Source: Halopenitus salinus
Lineage (GTDB): Archaea > Halobacteriota > Halobacteria > Halobacteriales > Haloferacaceae
Direction of reading: 5' to 3'
Assembly (NCBI RefSeq): GCF_042662125.1
Contig: NZ_JBHSXL010000006.1
Span: forward strand, 124,001-188,000
DNA: 64,000 nucleotides
This document shows positions 34,201 through 42,173 of this stretch, in pieces. Both the position numbers and the translations under genes were made by a program. How positions within the stretch are numbered: the first letter of the stretch is position 1; each line of letters starts with the position of its first letter. The notes beneath the pieces are model-generated. The model had not been told where the DNA came from and did no database searches. It saw nothing but the letters and a program-made list of their open reading frames with translations.

Positions 34201-34490
34201 TCGAGGTCGCGGGCGAGTATCCGCGGTTCGAGCTGCGGGCGGACGTCGGTCCGCCGGACGAGGAGTTCCGCTACGTTCGATCCGGGAGGCGATCGACGAT
34301 CGAACTCGAGGGGCGGGAGGTCACGCTCGGACACGCGGAGCCGGTTCGGTTCCGAACGGGAACGACCGTGGTGATCGCGGTCCCGCCGGGACCGCCGGGC
34401 GTCGGCGACGTCGACGGCACGTGGTCCGAGGAGTCGAGCGGCTGGCCGTGTCCGGGACCGGACGGCCGCCGGTGTGAGGTCGAGTCCTGA
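31248..34490 (+). CDS. Very large surface component of the pilus-like cluster (DUF7286-like)
   Basis: A 1080-residue protein. A basic N-terminus with GRVPFALVGVLLIVTSTAYA (about residues 28-47) forms one hydrophobic segment with a prepilin-like Arg-Gly boundary. The rest is a long, strongly charged extracytoplasmic part. It includes an Ala/Arg-rich helical region (about 50-200), Gly/Ser-rich spacers (about 420-450, 660-690) and a near-terminal sector PITPVPGYWYATVNVWHVEV (about 965-985) that looks folded. No catalytic motif is evident. The last 100 residues are more conserved-looking than the middle. ATG 31248 overlaps the previous gene; an upstream in-frame region of 75 codons is rejected as noise. 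Confidence 0.68.
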   Translation: MVRPNRMRPGERESRGRDRISLASDRRGRVPFALVGVLLIVTSTAYASGLAATDVTVDRSVERAMERSSADATPALRIATANAARSAAERPVTRPAETAAGAAVRPNSAFEDALRIRIGVAAREALSATAVREGGVRAETTLPFGEELEGNAGRLTPEDLDRVRDRVTIEPVADGTALEATIHGVRTTARRDGRVVAERTRPITVVVSVPVLAAHERTEEFESAMSRGALEGPGLGRQLTARLYALVWARGYAQRFGAPVQNVLANRHVELSTNTGTIAVQRGIFGAADPDAAAGTRRATARTGLADLLAPTSLDGTEWSRTVLDAPVPNGGEIDGDVGDVGDDGDGDGDRSDHVRENTTESVSVGPAADAALLETLERSDPIAREAYRIRAIRRTEVSRTGGRTRPPPRSAPGSNWTFLGERTTSDATIDGAEGSSGFDSGGARGSDAGGAGGFDTTSRSVTVERRIVRYWTDGTSRRTTRKRWDERYRVTVSVDGRYAPRAGAPERPTAPTFRRGGAIDGPNLESTPEAARRALDAADVDAAARRAATDGPSTRTTTVYGERPSDLEGWIREDVAELHEEVRETETTVDMRAVAAGTANPYGRLAAELRDRRGELVDAPATYDGASDRARVAVRRAYVDAVIADLERRSREDRNARDELEKAVADRSPGGSTAGGSDPGSGASLSEYVAASGRAAESEPFVVGESGPAGGVAFEPNGTPGYLPRTRIGETPEGAAFESGTRPLATRNVNVFTMPYGDVSSGIVDRALAFGDRVPLPRAAGTLVAADRTLARTSGESEAGTSGDRRETLRTRRDDLEADVAESTIRIERDVERDLRAVTYLSAVERRSAIRRTRDEYATTGELAAAMANGGYAGALASEIERARDGELARGERARLEAVIRTALTDSMASKRTGVSRARATEVAEVVRPIARSRIESAVEDGLRNGVEEAEMRWGTDVTKQVGSGLPITPVPGYWYATVNVWHVEVAGEYPRFELRADVGPPDEEFRYVRSGRRSTIELEGREVTLGHAEPVRFRTGTTVVIAVPPGPPGVGDVDGTWSEESSGWPCPGPDGRRCEVES

Positions 34491-34560
34491 ACGACGCATC
34501 GAAACCCCGAGGGATCCCGGCGACCGCAGCCGTTTTCCGCCGCGACCGCGGAGAACCCGT

Positions 34561-34983
34561 ATGTTGCACGAGGCCGCGACGGAGGCCGAAGCGGAGGCCG
34601 AGGCGATACTCGACGCCTATCTGGGGCTCGTCGCCGAGGCGATCGAGACGGTCGGCGACGAGCGCGTCGCCGCGGAGACCTCGATCGACGGGGACCGTCT
34701 CGAGGGAACGACCGACGAGGGGCTCTCGGGGCTGTCGATCGAGGAGACGGCCGCGATATTGGCCCTCGCGGGCGACCGCGAGCCGGAGACGATCGTCTAC
34801 GAGCTTCGCGATCACCTCCTCATGGGAATGACGACGGCGGTTCTGGACGTCGACACGATCGCGGGCGCGATCGACGCGGACCTCTCCGGCCAGGAGGTCC
34901 AGCAGGCGCTCGAGGGGCGAGCGCCGATGACGCTCGCCCAGCTCTCGGAGATCCAGGCGGTCATCGAGGACAGAAAGCGATGA
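34561..34983 (+). CDS. Conserved haloarchaeal protein (DUF5791-like)
   Basis: A 140-residue helical, acidic protein (MLHEAATEAEAEAEAILDAY ... GLSIEETAAILALAGDREPE, TAVLDVDTIAGAIDADLSGQ). From memory it fits DUF5791; function unknown. Its stop overlaps the start of the epimerase gene (ATGA). ATG 34561 is used; longer upstream frame is unlikely. Confidence 0.68.
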   Translation: MLHEAATEAEAEAEAILDAYLGLVAEAIETVGDERVAAETSIDGDRLEGTTDEGLSGLSIEETAAILALAGDREPETIVYELRDHLLMGMTTAVLDVDTIAGAIDADLSGQEVQQALEGRAPMTLAQLSEIQAVIEDRKR

Positions 34984-35873
34984 CGCGGGTCGCGATCGTC
35001 GGCTGCGGCTACGTCGGGAGCGAACTCGGCCGCCAGCTTCTGGATCGCGGACACGACGTCCACGGCGTGCGACGCTCCGAGGAGGGCCTCGCTGCCGTCG
35101 AGAGCGCCGGAATAACGTCGATTCGGGCCGACGTCACGGATCCCGAGTCGCTTTCGGCGCTTCCGGAGGCGGACGCCGTCGTCTTCGCGGCGAGTTCGGG
35201 CGGCCGCGACGCGGCGGCGGCACGGCGGGTGTACGTGTCGGGTCTCGAGAACGTGATCGCGGAGTACGCGTCACGCGAGGAGTCGCCCGACCGGCTCGTC
35301 TACACCTCATCGACCGGCGTCTACGGCGATCACGGCGGCGACTGGGTGACGGAGGAGACGCCGATCGACCCGCAAACGGAGAAGACGCGCGTGCTGGCGC
35401 GGGCCGAACGCGTCGCGATCGAGGGAGCGGCGAACGCCGGGATCGACGGGACGGTGGCGCGTTTCGCCGGACTGTACGGTCCCGATCGATACCGCCTCGA
35501 GCGCTACCTCGAGGGGCCGGTGACCGCCGGGTTCCTCAACATGGTCCACCGCGTGGACGCCGCGGGCGCCGTCCGTCACCTCCTCGCCGAGGACCGCGCT
35601 CGAGGCGAAACGGTGCTCGTCGTCGACGACGAGCCGGTCGACAAGCACGCCTTCGCCGACTGGCTGGCCGACGAGTGCGGCGTCGACCGACCGCCGAAGC
35701 GATCGACGGCCGAGCGGCTCGCAGAGGGGGACCTCTCGGAGGCGGCGAGACGACGGATCGAGACCGAAAAGCGGTGTCGAAACGACAAGCTTCACGATCT
35801 CGGCTACGAGCTTGCGTACCCGACCTACCGGGAGGGATACCGTGCGGCGATCGAGGCGTACCTCGGCGAGTGA
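34980..35873 (+). CDS. NAD-dependent epimerase/dehydratase-like protein (extended SDR)
   Basis: A 297-residue Rossmann protein: MTRVAIVGCGYVGSELGRQL (GXXGXXG; residues 1-20), YTSSTGVYGD (about 103-112) with Tyr and Ser but without the standard YX3K Lys, and LVVDDEPVDKHAFADWL near 218. It is like YeeZ/ActC-type epimerases. Substrate unknown; with the Tyr/Lys pair incomplete it may be a binding or atypical reductase protein. It shares an operon with the DUF5791-like gene. Confidence 0.75.
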   Translation: MTRVAIVGCGYVGSELGRQLLDRGHDVHGVRRSEEGLAAVESAGITSIRADVTDPESLSALPEADAVVFAASSGGRDAAAARRVYVSGLENVIAEYASREESPDRLVYTSSTGVYGDHGGDWVTEETPIDPQTEKTRVLARAERVAIEGAANAGIDGTVARFAGLYGPDRYRLERYLEGPVTAGFLNMVHRVDAAGAVRHLLAEDRARGETVLVVDDEPVDKHAFADWLADECGVDRPPKRSTAERLAEGDLSEAARRRIETEKRCRNDKLHDLGYELAYPTYREGYRAAIEAYLGE

Positions 35874-35947
35874 CCGGCGCGTCCGATCCCAGAGGTCAAA
35901 AACGCCGCGTGGTTTCTTGTAGCAAGAGCGGGTGAGAGGGTGTACGG

Positions 35948-37123
35948 ATGGGAGCCGCCACGACCGGGGAACGGCTGATCGCCGACGCGGAGGTGCTCGT
36001 GCGCGAGAATCCCGAACTCGCCGTCGCGACCGCGATCGCCGTGGCGGTCGTGTTGGGAAGCGCGTACGCGTTCCTCCGCATCCGTCGCGCGCGCGGCGTC
36101 GAGTTTCGCCGCCTGATCGACGAGCGCGAGGAGATCGCGGTGTTGATGCACCCGAATCCGGATCCGGACTCGATGGCCGCGGCCGTCGGCGTCGTCGAGC
36201 TCGCCGACCAGCTCGACGTGGATGCGACGATCCAGTATCCGGGACAGATCCGCCACCAGGAGAACCGGGCGTTTCGGACCGTCCTCGAGTTGAACCTCGA
36301 CCGGATCGACCACGTGACGGATCTGGCCGCCGAGTCGGTCGTGCTCGTCGACCACAACGAGCCGCGGGGGTTCGCCGGATCGGAGGGGATCCTGCCGCTC
36401 GCGGTGATCGACCACCACCCCGGGGACGGGTCGGGCGAGGAGTTCACGGACGTTCGGACCGACTACGGCTCGACGGCCACCATCGTCGCGGAGTACTTCG
36501 AGGACAACGACGCGACCCCGGTTCCTCCGGACAAACACGCGAGCGAGACCGAGGGCACCTACACCCTCTCGACGCTCGCGGCCACGGGGCTTTTGTACGG
36601 GATCCTCTCGGACACGAAACACCTGACCGTCGGCGCCAGCGAGGCGGACTTCGCGGCCGCGAGCTACCTGTATCCCGGCGTCGATCAGGACCGGCTCGAC
36701 CGGATCGCGAACCCCGCCGTCGACGCGGAGGTGCTCGAGGTGAAAGCGCGGGCGATCGCGGGCCGTCAGGTGGAAGGGTCCTTCGGCGTCGCCGACGTCG
36801 GTGCGGTCAACAACGTCGACGCGATCCCCCAGGCCGCGGACGAGCTCATCCAGCTGGAGGGCGTGACGGCCGTGGTCGTGATCGGCGAGCGCGACGACAC
36901 GATCCACCTGTCGGGGCGGTCGCGTGACGACCGCGTCCACATGGGCAAGGCGATAGAGGAGTGTCTCTCCGCGATCGACGGCGGGAACGGCGGCGGACAC
37001 GCACGGATGGGCGGCGGGCGGGTCGAGCCGGAGACGACCCCGACCGACGACACCACGGCGGAGGCGGTCGACCGCGACGAACTCACCGAACGGCTGTTCC
37101 GTGCGATGACCGGCGACGTGTGA
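35948..37123 (+). CDS. Membrane-anchored DHH/DHHA1 phosphoesterase
   Basis: A 391-residue protein with one N-terminal hydrophobic segment (about residues 24-46, AVATAIAVAVVLGSAYAFLR). A DHH domain follows (LMHPNPDPDSMAAAVG about 64-79; VLVDHNEPRGF about 133; VIDHHPGDG about 155), then a DHHA1 domain (about 275-345) with GGNGGGHARMGGGR. This architecture is that of oligonucleotide or c-di-AMP phosphodiesterases such as GdpP/NrnA, but no GGDEF or PAS domain is present. It could degrade c-di-AMP at the membrane; substrate unproven. Confidence 0.82.
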   Translation: MGAATTGERLIADAEVLVRENPELAVATAIAVAVVLGSAYAFLRIRRARGVEFRRLIDEREEIAVLMHPNPDPDSMAAAVGVVELADQLDVDATIQYPGQIRHQENRAFRTVLELNLDRIDHVTDLAAESVVLVDHNEPRGFAGSEGILPLAVIDHHPGDGSGEEFTDVRTDYGSTATIVAEYFEDNDATPVPPDKHASETEGTYTLSTLAATGLLYGILSDTKHLTVGASEADFAAASYLYPGVDQDRLDRIANPAVDAEVLEVKARAIAGRQVEGSFGVADVGAVNNVDAIPQAADELIQLEGVTAVVVIGERDDTIHLSGRSRDDRVHMGKAIEECLSAIDGGNGGGHARMGGGRVEPETTPTDDTTAEAVDRDELTERLFRAMTGDV

Positions 37124-37129
37124 GCGGGC

Positions 37130-37570
37130 TCAAGATCGCGTGCGCCCCGAGGAGGAGTCATCGCGGCCGAGCGCCTTCTTGAGGAAGTTCATCCACCGCT
37201 TTCGATCGGCGGCCTCCCGGCGTTCGGCCTCCGCCTCGAGGGACCCCGAATCGAGGCTCTCGAGCGCCTCCAGGGCCCGGTCGATCCCGACGATCGCGCT
37301 CGCGAGTTCGCGCCCCTCCTCGTAGGGGATCGTCCCCTCCTCGATCCGCTCGCGTCGCTCGCGTCGCTCGCGTCGCAGGTTCCGTTTCGCCCGCTCGACG
37401 CGGTCGCGCTCGCCCGACGGAACCGTCTCTCGACGCTCGATCTCGAAGACGAACTCCCGGAGGTCGATCGACTCGCCGCGGACCTCGATCGCCTCCGGGA
37501 TCGAGGTGCCGATCGTCGCCGCCTCGCGGTCGACCCGCTCGAGCAGCTGCTTGCGGCGAAACTCCTTCAC
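37130..37570 (-). CDS. Conserved haloarchaeal protein (DUF5788-like)
   Basis: A 146-residue protein with a basic and acidic helical profile: MKEFRRKQLLERVDREAATI, then IPEAIEVRGESIDLREFVFE, an Arg/Glu-rich coiled coil (ERAKRNLRRERRERRERIEE) and MNFLKKALGRD. It fits DUF5788 from memory; function unknown. It is convergent with the DHH gene (6 nt gap). Confidence 0.7.
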   Translation of the reverse strand: MKEFRRKQLLERVDREAATIGTSIPEAIEVRGESIDLREFVFEIERRETVPSGERDRVERAKRNLRRERRERRERIEEGTIPYEEGRELASAIVGIDRALEALESLDSGSLEAEAERREAADRKRWMNFLKKALGRDDSSSGRTRS

Positions 37571-37733
37571 GGACGGCGGTAGGGGATCCGATCACTTCGC
37601 TCTTCTGGAGCGGACGCCTCGACGACGGCCGGTCCGGCGATCACCCCGACCGGCGTTCGGGCCGACTCGACCGTCCGAGCCGGACGGCCTGTTCGACCGG
37701 ATCGGGTAAACCGCTCGCGGCCGAGGAACGGAC

Positions 37734-38618
37734 ATGGAGGATCTCGAAGCCGAACTCGAGCGGGCCCGCGATCTCGAGATCGACGCGCTCGCGGACGCCA
37801 TCGAGTCGATCGGGTTCGAGTGTACGCGCTGTGGCGCCTGCTGTAAGGGGTATTACCCGGACGAGGAGGACCCGGCCGAGACGGAGACGGCCGACGGTTC
37901 GGACGACGGAATCGACGGCGACGCCGGCGGAACGGCGACGGAGGACGGCATCGCAAGCGACGCCGATACCAGGGACGGGGGCGCCGGCGAGACGGATCGG
38001 GAACCGCACACCGCGACGGTGTTCCCCGACGAGGTCCGCGACCTGATCGAGGCCGCGAACGGGGACGATCTGGAGGGGGAGGTGGCAGAGAAGGAGTACG
38101 ACTGGCGCGACGTCGCCAGACCGATGCCCTACGGGCTGTCCGAGGACGCGGACGGGAATCCGGTCGGGGAGACCTTCGAGTGGGCGCTCCAGACGGACGC
38201 CTGTGGCGACTGCACCTTCTACCGCGAGGCGGATGGACGCGGTCGCTGTACCGTCCACGACGATCGGCCGCTGGTCTGTCGGACCTACCCGTTCAGCGTC
38301 GCGCTCGGCGGGACGAGCCAGCCGATGGGCGAGGCGGTCGACGGGTCAGGGATGGTCCGCGCCCACGAGTGTGAGGGCCTCGGACGCGACATCGAGAGGG
38401 CGGACGCCGAGTCGCTCGCGGCGGCGCTCAAGCGGCGGGCGGTCCGCGAGCTTGAAGAGTCGATCGCGGTCCGCGATGCCTACGATCCCACGGTGCGTGC
38501 CGGGACTCACGGCGACGGCCACGACGAGAACGACGGCGGGAACGACGGCGAACCCCGCGACGTGGTGGTCTTCGACTCCGAAGGGCCGAAGCGGGGGGAC
38601 GGAACGCCGATCGAGTAG
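37734..38618 (+). CDS. YkgJ-family cysteine-cluster protein
   Basis: A 294-residue protein of the YkgJ family: CTRCGACCKGYYP (CX2CX2CC, about residues 25-37) and CGDCTFYREADGRGRC (about 158-173), then LVCRTYPFSV (about 181). Eight-odd cysteines probably hold a zinc or Fe-S cluster. An acidic Gly/Asp insert separates the first cluster from the rest (about 40-87). Function unknown. The long acidic tail NDGGNDGEPRD is low-complexity. Confidence 0.8.
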   Translation: MEDLEAELERARDLEIDALADAIESIGFECTRCGACCKGYYPDEEDPAETETADGSDDGIDGDAGGTATEDGIASDADTRDGGAGETDREPHTATVFPDEVRDLIEAANGDDLEGEVAEKEYDWRDVARPMPYGLSEDADGNPVGETFEWALQTDACGDCTFYREADGRGRCTVHDDRPLVCRTYPFSVALGGTSQPMGEAVDGSGMVRAHECEGLGRDIERADAESLAAALKRRAVRELEESIAVRDAYDPTVRAGTHGDGHDENDGGNDGEPRDVVVFDSEGPKRGDGTPIE

Positions 38619-38724
38619 ACGAACACGAGATCCGATCGCGCTGCCGATCGAACGGCGCTCGATCGCGATCCGGTGGCGGTACACCTATTGTGCTCCGTTC
38701 TCACTAACGGGTGGAGGTCTACCT

Positions 38725-39132
38725 ATGGAAATCTCGGATGAACTCCTCTGTCTGTTCAGCGCCGACGTCCGCGAGACGGACGGGTCGTACGTCATCGAGG
38801 TACCGAAACGCGAGATCGACACCGGAACGATAGATCCCGGCGAGACCTACCGGGTCGCGCTCATCACCCGCGCGATCGAGGAGGCGAGCGGGGAGGAACT
38901 CGGGGAGGCCGCTCCCGAAACCGAGGACGGTCCACAGCCGCCGGTCGAACCCGGCGAGATGCGCTACGTCGAGATCGAGGACATCGGCAAGCAGGGCGAC
39001 GGGATCGCCCGCGTCGAGCGGGGCTACGTCATCATCGTCCCCGGCGGCGAGATCGACGAGCGCGTCAAGATCGAGGTCACCGAGGTCAAATCGAACTTCG
39101 CGGTCGGCGAGATCGTCGACGAGGACGTCTAA
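38725..39132 (+). CDS. TRAM-domain protein
   Basis: A 135-residue protein: acidic N-terminal region (MEISDELLCLFSADVRETDG), then a C-terminal TRAM domain (VEIEDIGKQGDGIARVERGY, VIIVPGGEIDERVKIEVTEV, residues about 78-135). TRAM modules bind RNA and in methanogens act as cold-shock RNA chaperones. ATG 38725 follows a purine-rich GGTGGAGG about 15 nt upstream. It stands alone between convergent neighbours. Confidence 0.85.
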   Translation: MEISDELLCLFSADVRETDGSYVIEVPKREIDTGTIDPGETYRVALITRAIEEASGEELGEAAPETEDGPQPPVEPGEMRYVEIEDIGKQGDGIARVERGYVIIVPGGEIDERVKIEVTEVKSNFAVGEIVDEDV

Positions 39133-39189
39133 GCGGTCCGTCGCAACGGCGTCCCCGATCGCCGACGTTCGAAACGAACCCGAACGAGG

Positions 39190-39906
39190 TCACTTCTCGG
39201 GGGGGACCCTGGCGTCCCAGTAGGAGACGGACGCGACGTAATCGCCGGGGATCGTCTCCCCGATCGCCTCGTCGATCCGCCGAAACGTACGTGCGACGAC
39301 GCCGGGGAGGCTGCGGTAGAAGCCGTAGGGCAACACGAAGTCGTGTTCCTCGCCGGCGAGCGAGAGATCGGCCGACCGAAGCAGCGAGACGACCTGATCC
39401 TCCGAGTAGAGTCGCGACCCCATGGGGAGGATCCAGGTGTAGAGGGTGCGCGCGCTGCGGCGGTTGAACGTGTCGAAGACGATCTGGTCGCTGCTCACCC
39501 GACGCATCTCCGCGATGAACCGCTCGGGGTCGTCCATCAGGTGGAAGAACCGCATCGCCAGAACGGTGTCGAAGTGATCGTCGGGAAACGGGAGCCGGGA
39601 GGCGTCGCCGCGCATGAACTCGACGAGATCGTCGACGCCCGCATCGCGGACCTTCCGCCGTCCCTGTTCGAGCATCTCGCGGGAGATGTCGAGCCCGACG
39701 ACCTCGGCGCCGTGGGCGGCGAGCATCGTCGTGAACCGGCCGGTGCCGCAGGCGACCTCGAGGATCCGCGTGTCATCGTCCGGCTCGACCGCCGAGAGCA
39801 CGGCCTCCCGTTCGCGGCGGTCGATCACGCGCCCGCCGTCGGAAAACCGGACGTCGTCGTACTCCTCGGCGACCTCGTCGGCCTGATACCAGTCCTGTCC
39901 CTTCAC
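39190..39906 (-). CDS. Class I SAM-dependent methyltransferase
   Basis: A 238-residue methyltransferase: motif I ILEVACGTGRFTTMLA (about residues 48-63), motif II VVGLDISREML, then VEFMRGDASRLPFPDDHFDT and VLAMRFFHLM. It resembles UbiE/COQ5-like enzymes; the substrate is unknown. GTG 39906 (VKGQDWYQADEV) is preferred because GGTTTTGTTC lies about 30 nt upstream, which would give a leaderless start. ATG 39936 would add 10 residues and would overlap that TATA-like element. Confidence 0.82.
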   Translation of the reverse strand: MKGQDWYQADEVAEEYDDVRFSDGGRVIDRREREAVLSAVEPDDDTRILEVACGTGRFTTMLAAHGAEVVGLDISREMLEQGRRKVRDAGVDDLVEFMRGDASRLPFPDDHFDTVLAMRFFHLMDDPERFIAEMRRVSSDQIVFDTFNRRSARTLYTWILPMGSRLYSEDQVVSLLRSADLSLAGEEHDFVLPYGFYRSLPGVVARTFRRIDEAIGETIPGDYVASVSYWDARVPPEK

Positions 39907-40033
39907 GCTACCGGACGTTGTACGCCCGACGAACAAAACCGTACTGGATGAGGCGGACGAACGCCGGACGATCCGATCGCAACGATATCGGGCGCGAGCG
40001 AACCCGCCTGATCGATCTCTGTCGATCGAACAC

Positions 40034-40091
40034 GATACTATTACCTTATATTGTAGGTATCAGTTTCACCCATATATAGCCAACCTTTACG
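40034..40091 (+). promoter_or_regulatory. AT-rich promoter region of the HTH gene with GATAC inverted repeat
   Basis: GATAC (40034-40038) and GTATC (40057-40061) flank an 18-nt AT-rich spacer, upstream of a TATA-like CCTTTACG (40084-40091) about 28 nt before ATG 40116. The arms are short; autoregulation by the HTH protein is only a possibility. Confidence 0.35.
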
Positions 40092-40115
40092 ACGGGTCGA
40101 TCGGTTTCATACGAT

Positions 40116-40388
40116 ATGAGCACTAGTTCCGCGGAGACCAGAACGCCGGAGATCCTGACCGAGGCGGAGTTCCGCGACCGGTTGCGCGAGCTACCCCCGA
40201 GCGCGAAGCTCGTGGCGAAGGTCCTCGAGACCGACGCGCCGCTGTCGCAGGGCCGGCTGGCCGAGGAGTCGCTGCTTCCCGACCGGACCGTCAGATACGC
40301 CCTCAACCGCCTCGAGGACGCGGAGCTGATCGAGTCGCGCTACAGCTTCAAGGACGCCCGCAAGCAGGTCTACTACCTCCGGAAGTAG
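40116..40388 (+). CDS. MarR/TrmB-like winged-helix regulator
   Basis: A 90-residue winged-helix protein: REL PPSAKLVAKVLETDAPLS, GRLAEESLLPDRTVRYALNR (recognition helix) and LIESRYSFKDARKQVYYL (wing). It has no extra ligand domain. The type is conserved in halophiles; targets are unknown. ATG 40116. Confidence 0.78.
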   Translation: MSTSSAETRTPEILTEAEFRDRLRELPPSAKLVAKVLETDAPLSQGRLAEESLLPDRTVRYALNRLEDAELIESRYSFKDARKQVYYLRK

Positions 40389-40407
40389 CTCGACCGCTCA
40401 CGAAGGG

Positions 40408-40415
40408 TCTTTTAG
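40408..40415 (+). promoter_or_regulatory. TATA-like box of the glycosyltransferase gene
   Basis: TCTTTTAG is centred about 28 nt before ATG 40440. Confidence 0.5.
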
Positions 40416-40439
40416 GTCGCCGTGCCTATTCGAGCAGAC

Positions 40440-41366
40440 ATGACCCTCTCGGTCGTCGTTCCGACGCTCAACGGGCGTGACCAGCTGGCCGCGGGCCTCG
40501 ACGCGCTCGCCGCCCACGCGCCCGACGCCGAGGTGATCGTGGTGAACGGTCCCTCGGCGGACGGAACGACGGGAATGGTCCGCAACCGGGACGACGTCGA
40601 CGTCCTCGTGGAGATCTCCGATCGAACGGTGAACGTCGCGCGGAACGCGGGCATCGAGGTCGCAAGCGGCGACCGGATCGCGCTCGTCGATTACGACAAC
40701 CGGGTCGGCCCGTCGTGGCTGGAGGGGGTCCGATCCGGACTCGAGCGCGGCGACGTCGTCACGGGACCGGTCTGTCGGTCGCTGCCGGCCGGCCGGACCG
40801 CGGAGCGGAGCGAACGGCGACGGATCGCGGGACGGGAGGTCGCGTACTTCGCGGGCGGGAACGTCGCGTTCCGCGCGTCGGTGCTTTATGACCTCGACGG
40901 CTTCGACGAGCACCTTCCGACCGGCGGATCGCGAGATCTGGCACACCGGCTCGCGACCCACGATTACGAACTCGTCTGGGAGCCCGAGGCAACCGTCCGC
41001 CACGATCCCGGGGAACCGGCCGCGGCCGACGGCGGCGAGCCCGACCACGACTGGCGCTGGAAGTACCGCGCGCTCGCGTATCGACTGGCGAAGAACTACG
41101 GTCTCCGTCCGACCGTCCTCCGTCGGATCGGGTCACACGCGGTCGGCGACGCCACCTCGGTTGCCCGTGACGTCCTCTCCGGCGAGGCCACGCCGTCCGG
41201 CTGGGTCGGGAACGGCCGGGACGTGGTGGCCGGGACGGCGAGCGGCTTCGGCGAGGGGATGGCCGCCCGAGCGCGCGACCGCTCGCCGAAGCGGAACCCG
41301 AACGGCATCTCCAAGCGCGCCGACCGGGCGGTCGCGAAGTACGACTGGCGCGAGGACGCCGCCTGA
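40440..41366 (+). CDS. Family 2 glycosyltransferase
   Basis: A 308-residue GT-A-fold transferase: TLSVVVPTLNGRDQLAAGLD (residues 2-21), the nucleotide-sugar loop, ALVDYDNRVGPSWL (about 79-92, in place of the usual DXD) and FAGGNVAFRASVL (about 139-151) with GGNVAFR typical of GT2. It probably acts in surface glycan assembly. The last 100 residues (WRWKYRALAYRLAKNYGLRP) are basic. ATG 40440 fits TATA spacing; an upstream in-frame start at 40422 is also possible. Confidence 0.85.
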   Translation: MTLSVVVPTLNGRDQLAAGLDALAAHAPDAEVIVVNGPSADGTTGMVRNRDDVDVLVEISDRTVNVARNAGIEVASGDRIALVDYDNRVGPSWLEGVRSGLERGDVVTGPVCRSLPAGRTAERSERRRIAGREVAYFAGGNVAFRASVLYDLDGFDEHLPTGGSRDLAHRLATHDYELVWEPEATVRHDPGEPAAADGGEPDHDWRWKYRALAYRLAKNYGLRPTVLRRIGSHAVGDATSVARDVLSGEATPSGWVGNGRDVVAGTASGFGEGMAARARDRSPKRNPNGISKRADRAVAKYDWREDAA

Positions 41367-41487
41367 ACCGGCCACCGGCGGACGGAACGTCCCCCAACCG
41401 TCGACTGACCATCCGTCGACCGTCCGCCGACCACCCCTCGGCCTCGCGACGTAACCGGTATCCGGACGCGCGAGCAAGGGTTCGTCG

Positions 41488-42156
41488 ATGGAACGAGACG
41501 CGGCCGTCGACCGGATCGAGGCGATCCTCGAGACGATCGACGCCGAGACGATGCCTGTTCCGGTCCGGGAGGTGTGGGTCTTCGGGGAGGTCGCGCTCGG
41601 GCTCGACCCGATAGACCGTCTCGACGTCTACCTCACGAAGGACGTCCTGTTCGGCGGGGAACGGAAGAACCGGAAGAATCGGGAGGGGGAACGGGACCGC
41701 GACTTCGAGGCCGAATTCGGCGTGAAGGGGATCGGCGGAACGGTACGCGCCGAGTGGGCGCTCGACCACCCGGACCTGATCGAGACGAGCGACAACGGGT
41801 ACGTCGCACCCGAGAAGTGTCTGGCGGCCCACCTCCTGCCGGACGACGAGCCGGTCCACCTCGAGGTGTGTAACGCGAGCTTCGACGCGAACGTCACCCA
41901 GCGGCTGGAGGGCGCGCTGGCGCGTGAGATCTACGGGGAGATCCTCGACCCGCGGGGCGTGTGTCTGTGGGTCGACGGCGAGCGCGACGGGGAGGCGCTC
42001 GGTCGGCTCCGCGAGGGATCGTTCGCCATGCCCACGCTCGAGGAGGCGCTGGAGATGCTCGGAGCCGACTCCGAGGTGGCGACCGAGGCCGCTGCCGCGA
42101 TGCGACGCGACCGATCGGACGCGGACGGGGCGTCGGTCCGCGGCGACGTCGTCTAG
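41488..42156 (+). CDS. Conserved haloarchaeal protein (DUF7095-like)
   Basis: A 222-residue acidic protein: MERDAAVDRIEAILETIDAE, VWVFGEVALGLDPIDRLDVY, YVAPEKCLAAHLLPDDEPVH. VYLTKDVLFGG recalls nucleotidyltransferase-like folds, but I see no full active site. I associate it with DUF7095 from memory. A short charged insert (GERKNRKNREGERDRDF) is present. Function unknown. Confidence 0.66.
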   Translation: MERDAAVDRIEAILETIDAETMPVPVREVWVFGEVALGLDPIDRLDVYLTKDVLFGGERKNRKNREGERDRDFEAEFGVKGIGGTVRAEWALDHPDLIETSDNGYVAPEKCLAAHLLPDDEPVHLEVCNASFDANVTQRLEGALAREIYGEILDPRGVCLWVDGERDGEALGRLREGSFAMPTLEEALEMLGADSEVATEAAAAMRRDRSDADGASVRGDVV

Positions 42157-42173
42157 GAGCCGGCGTCCAACGG

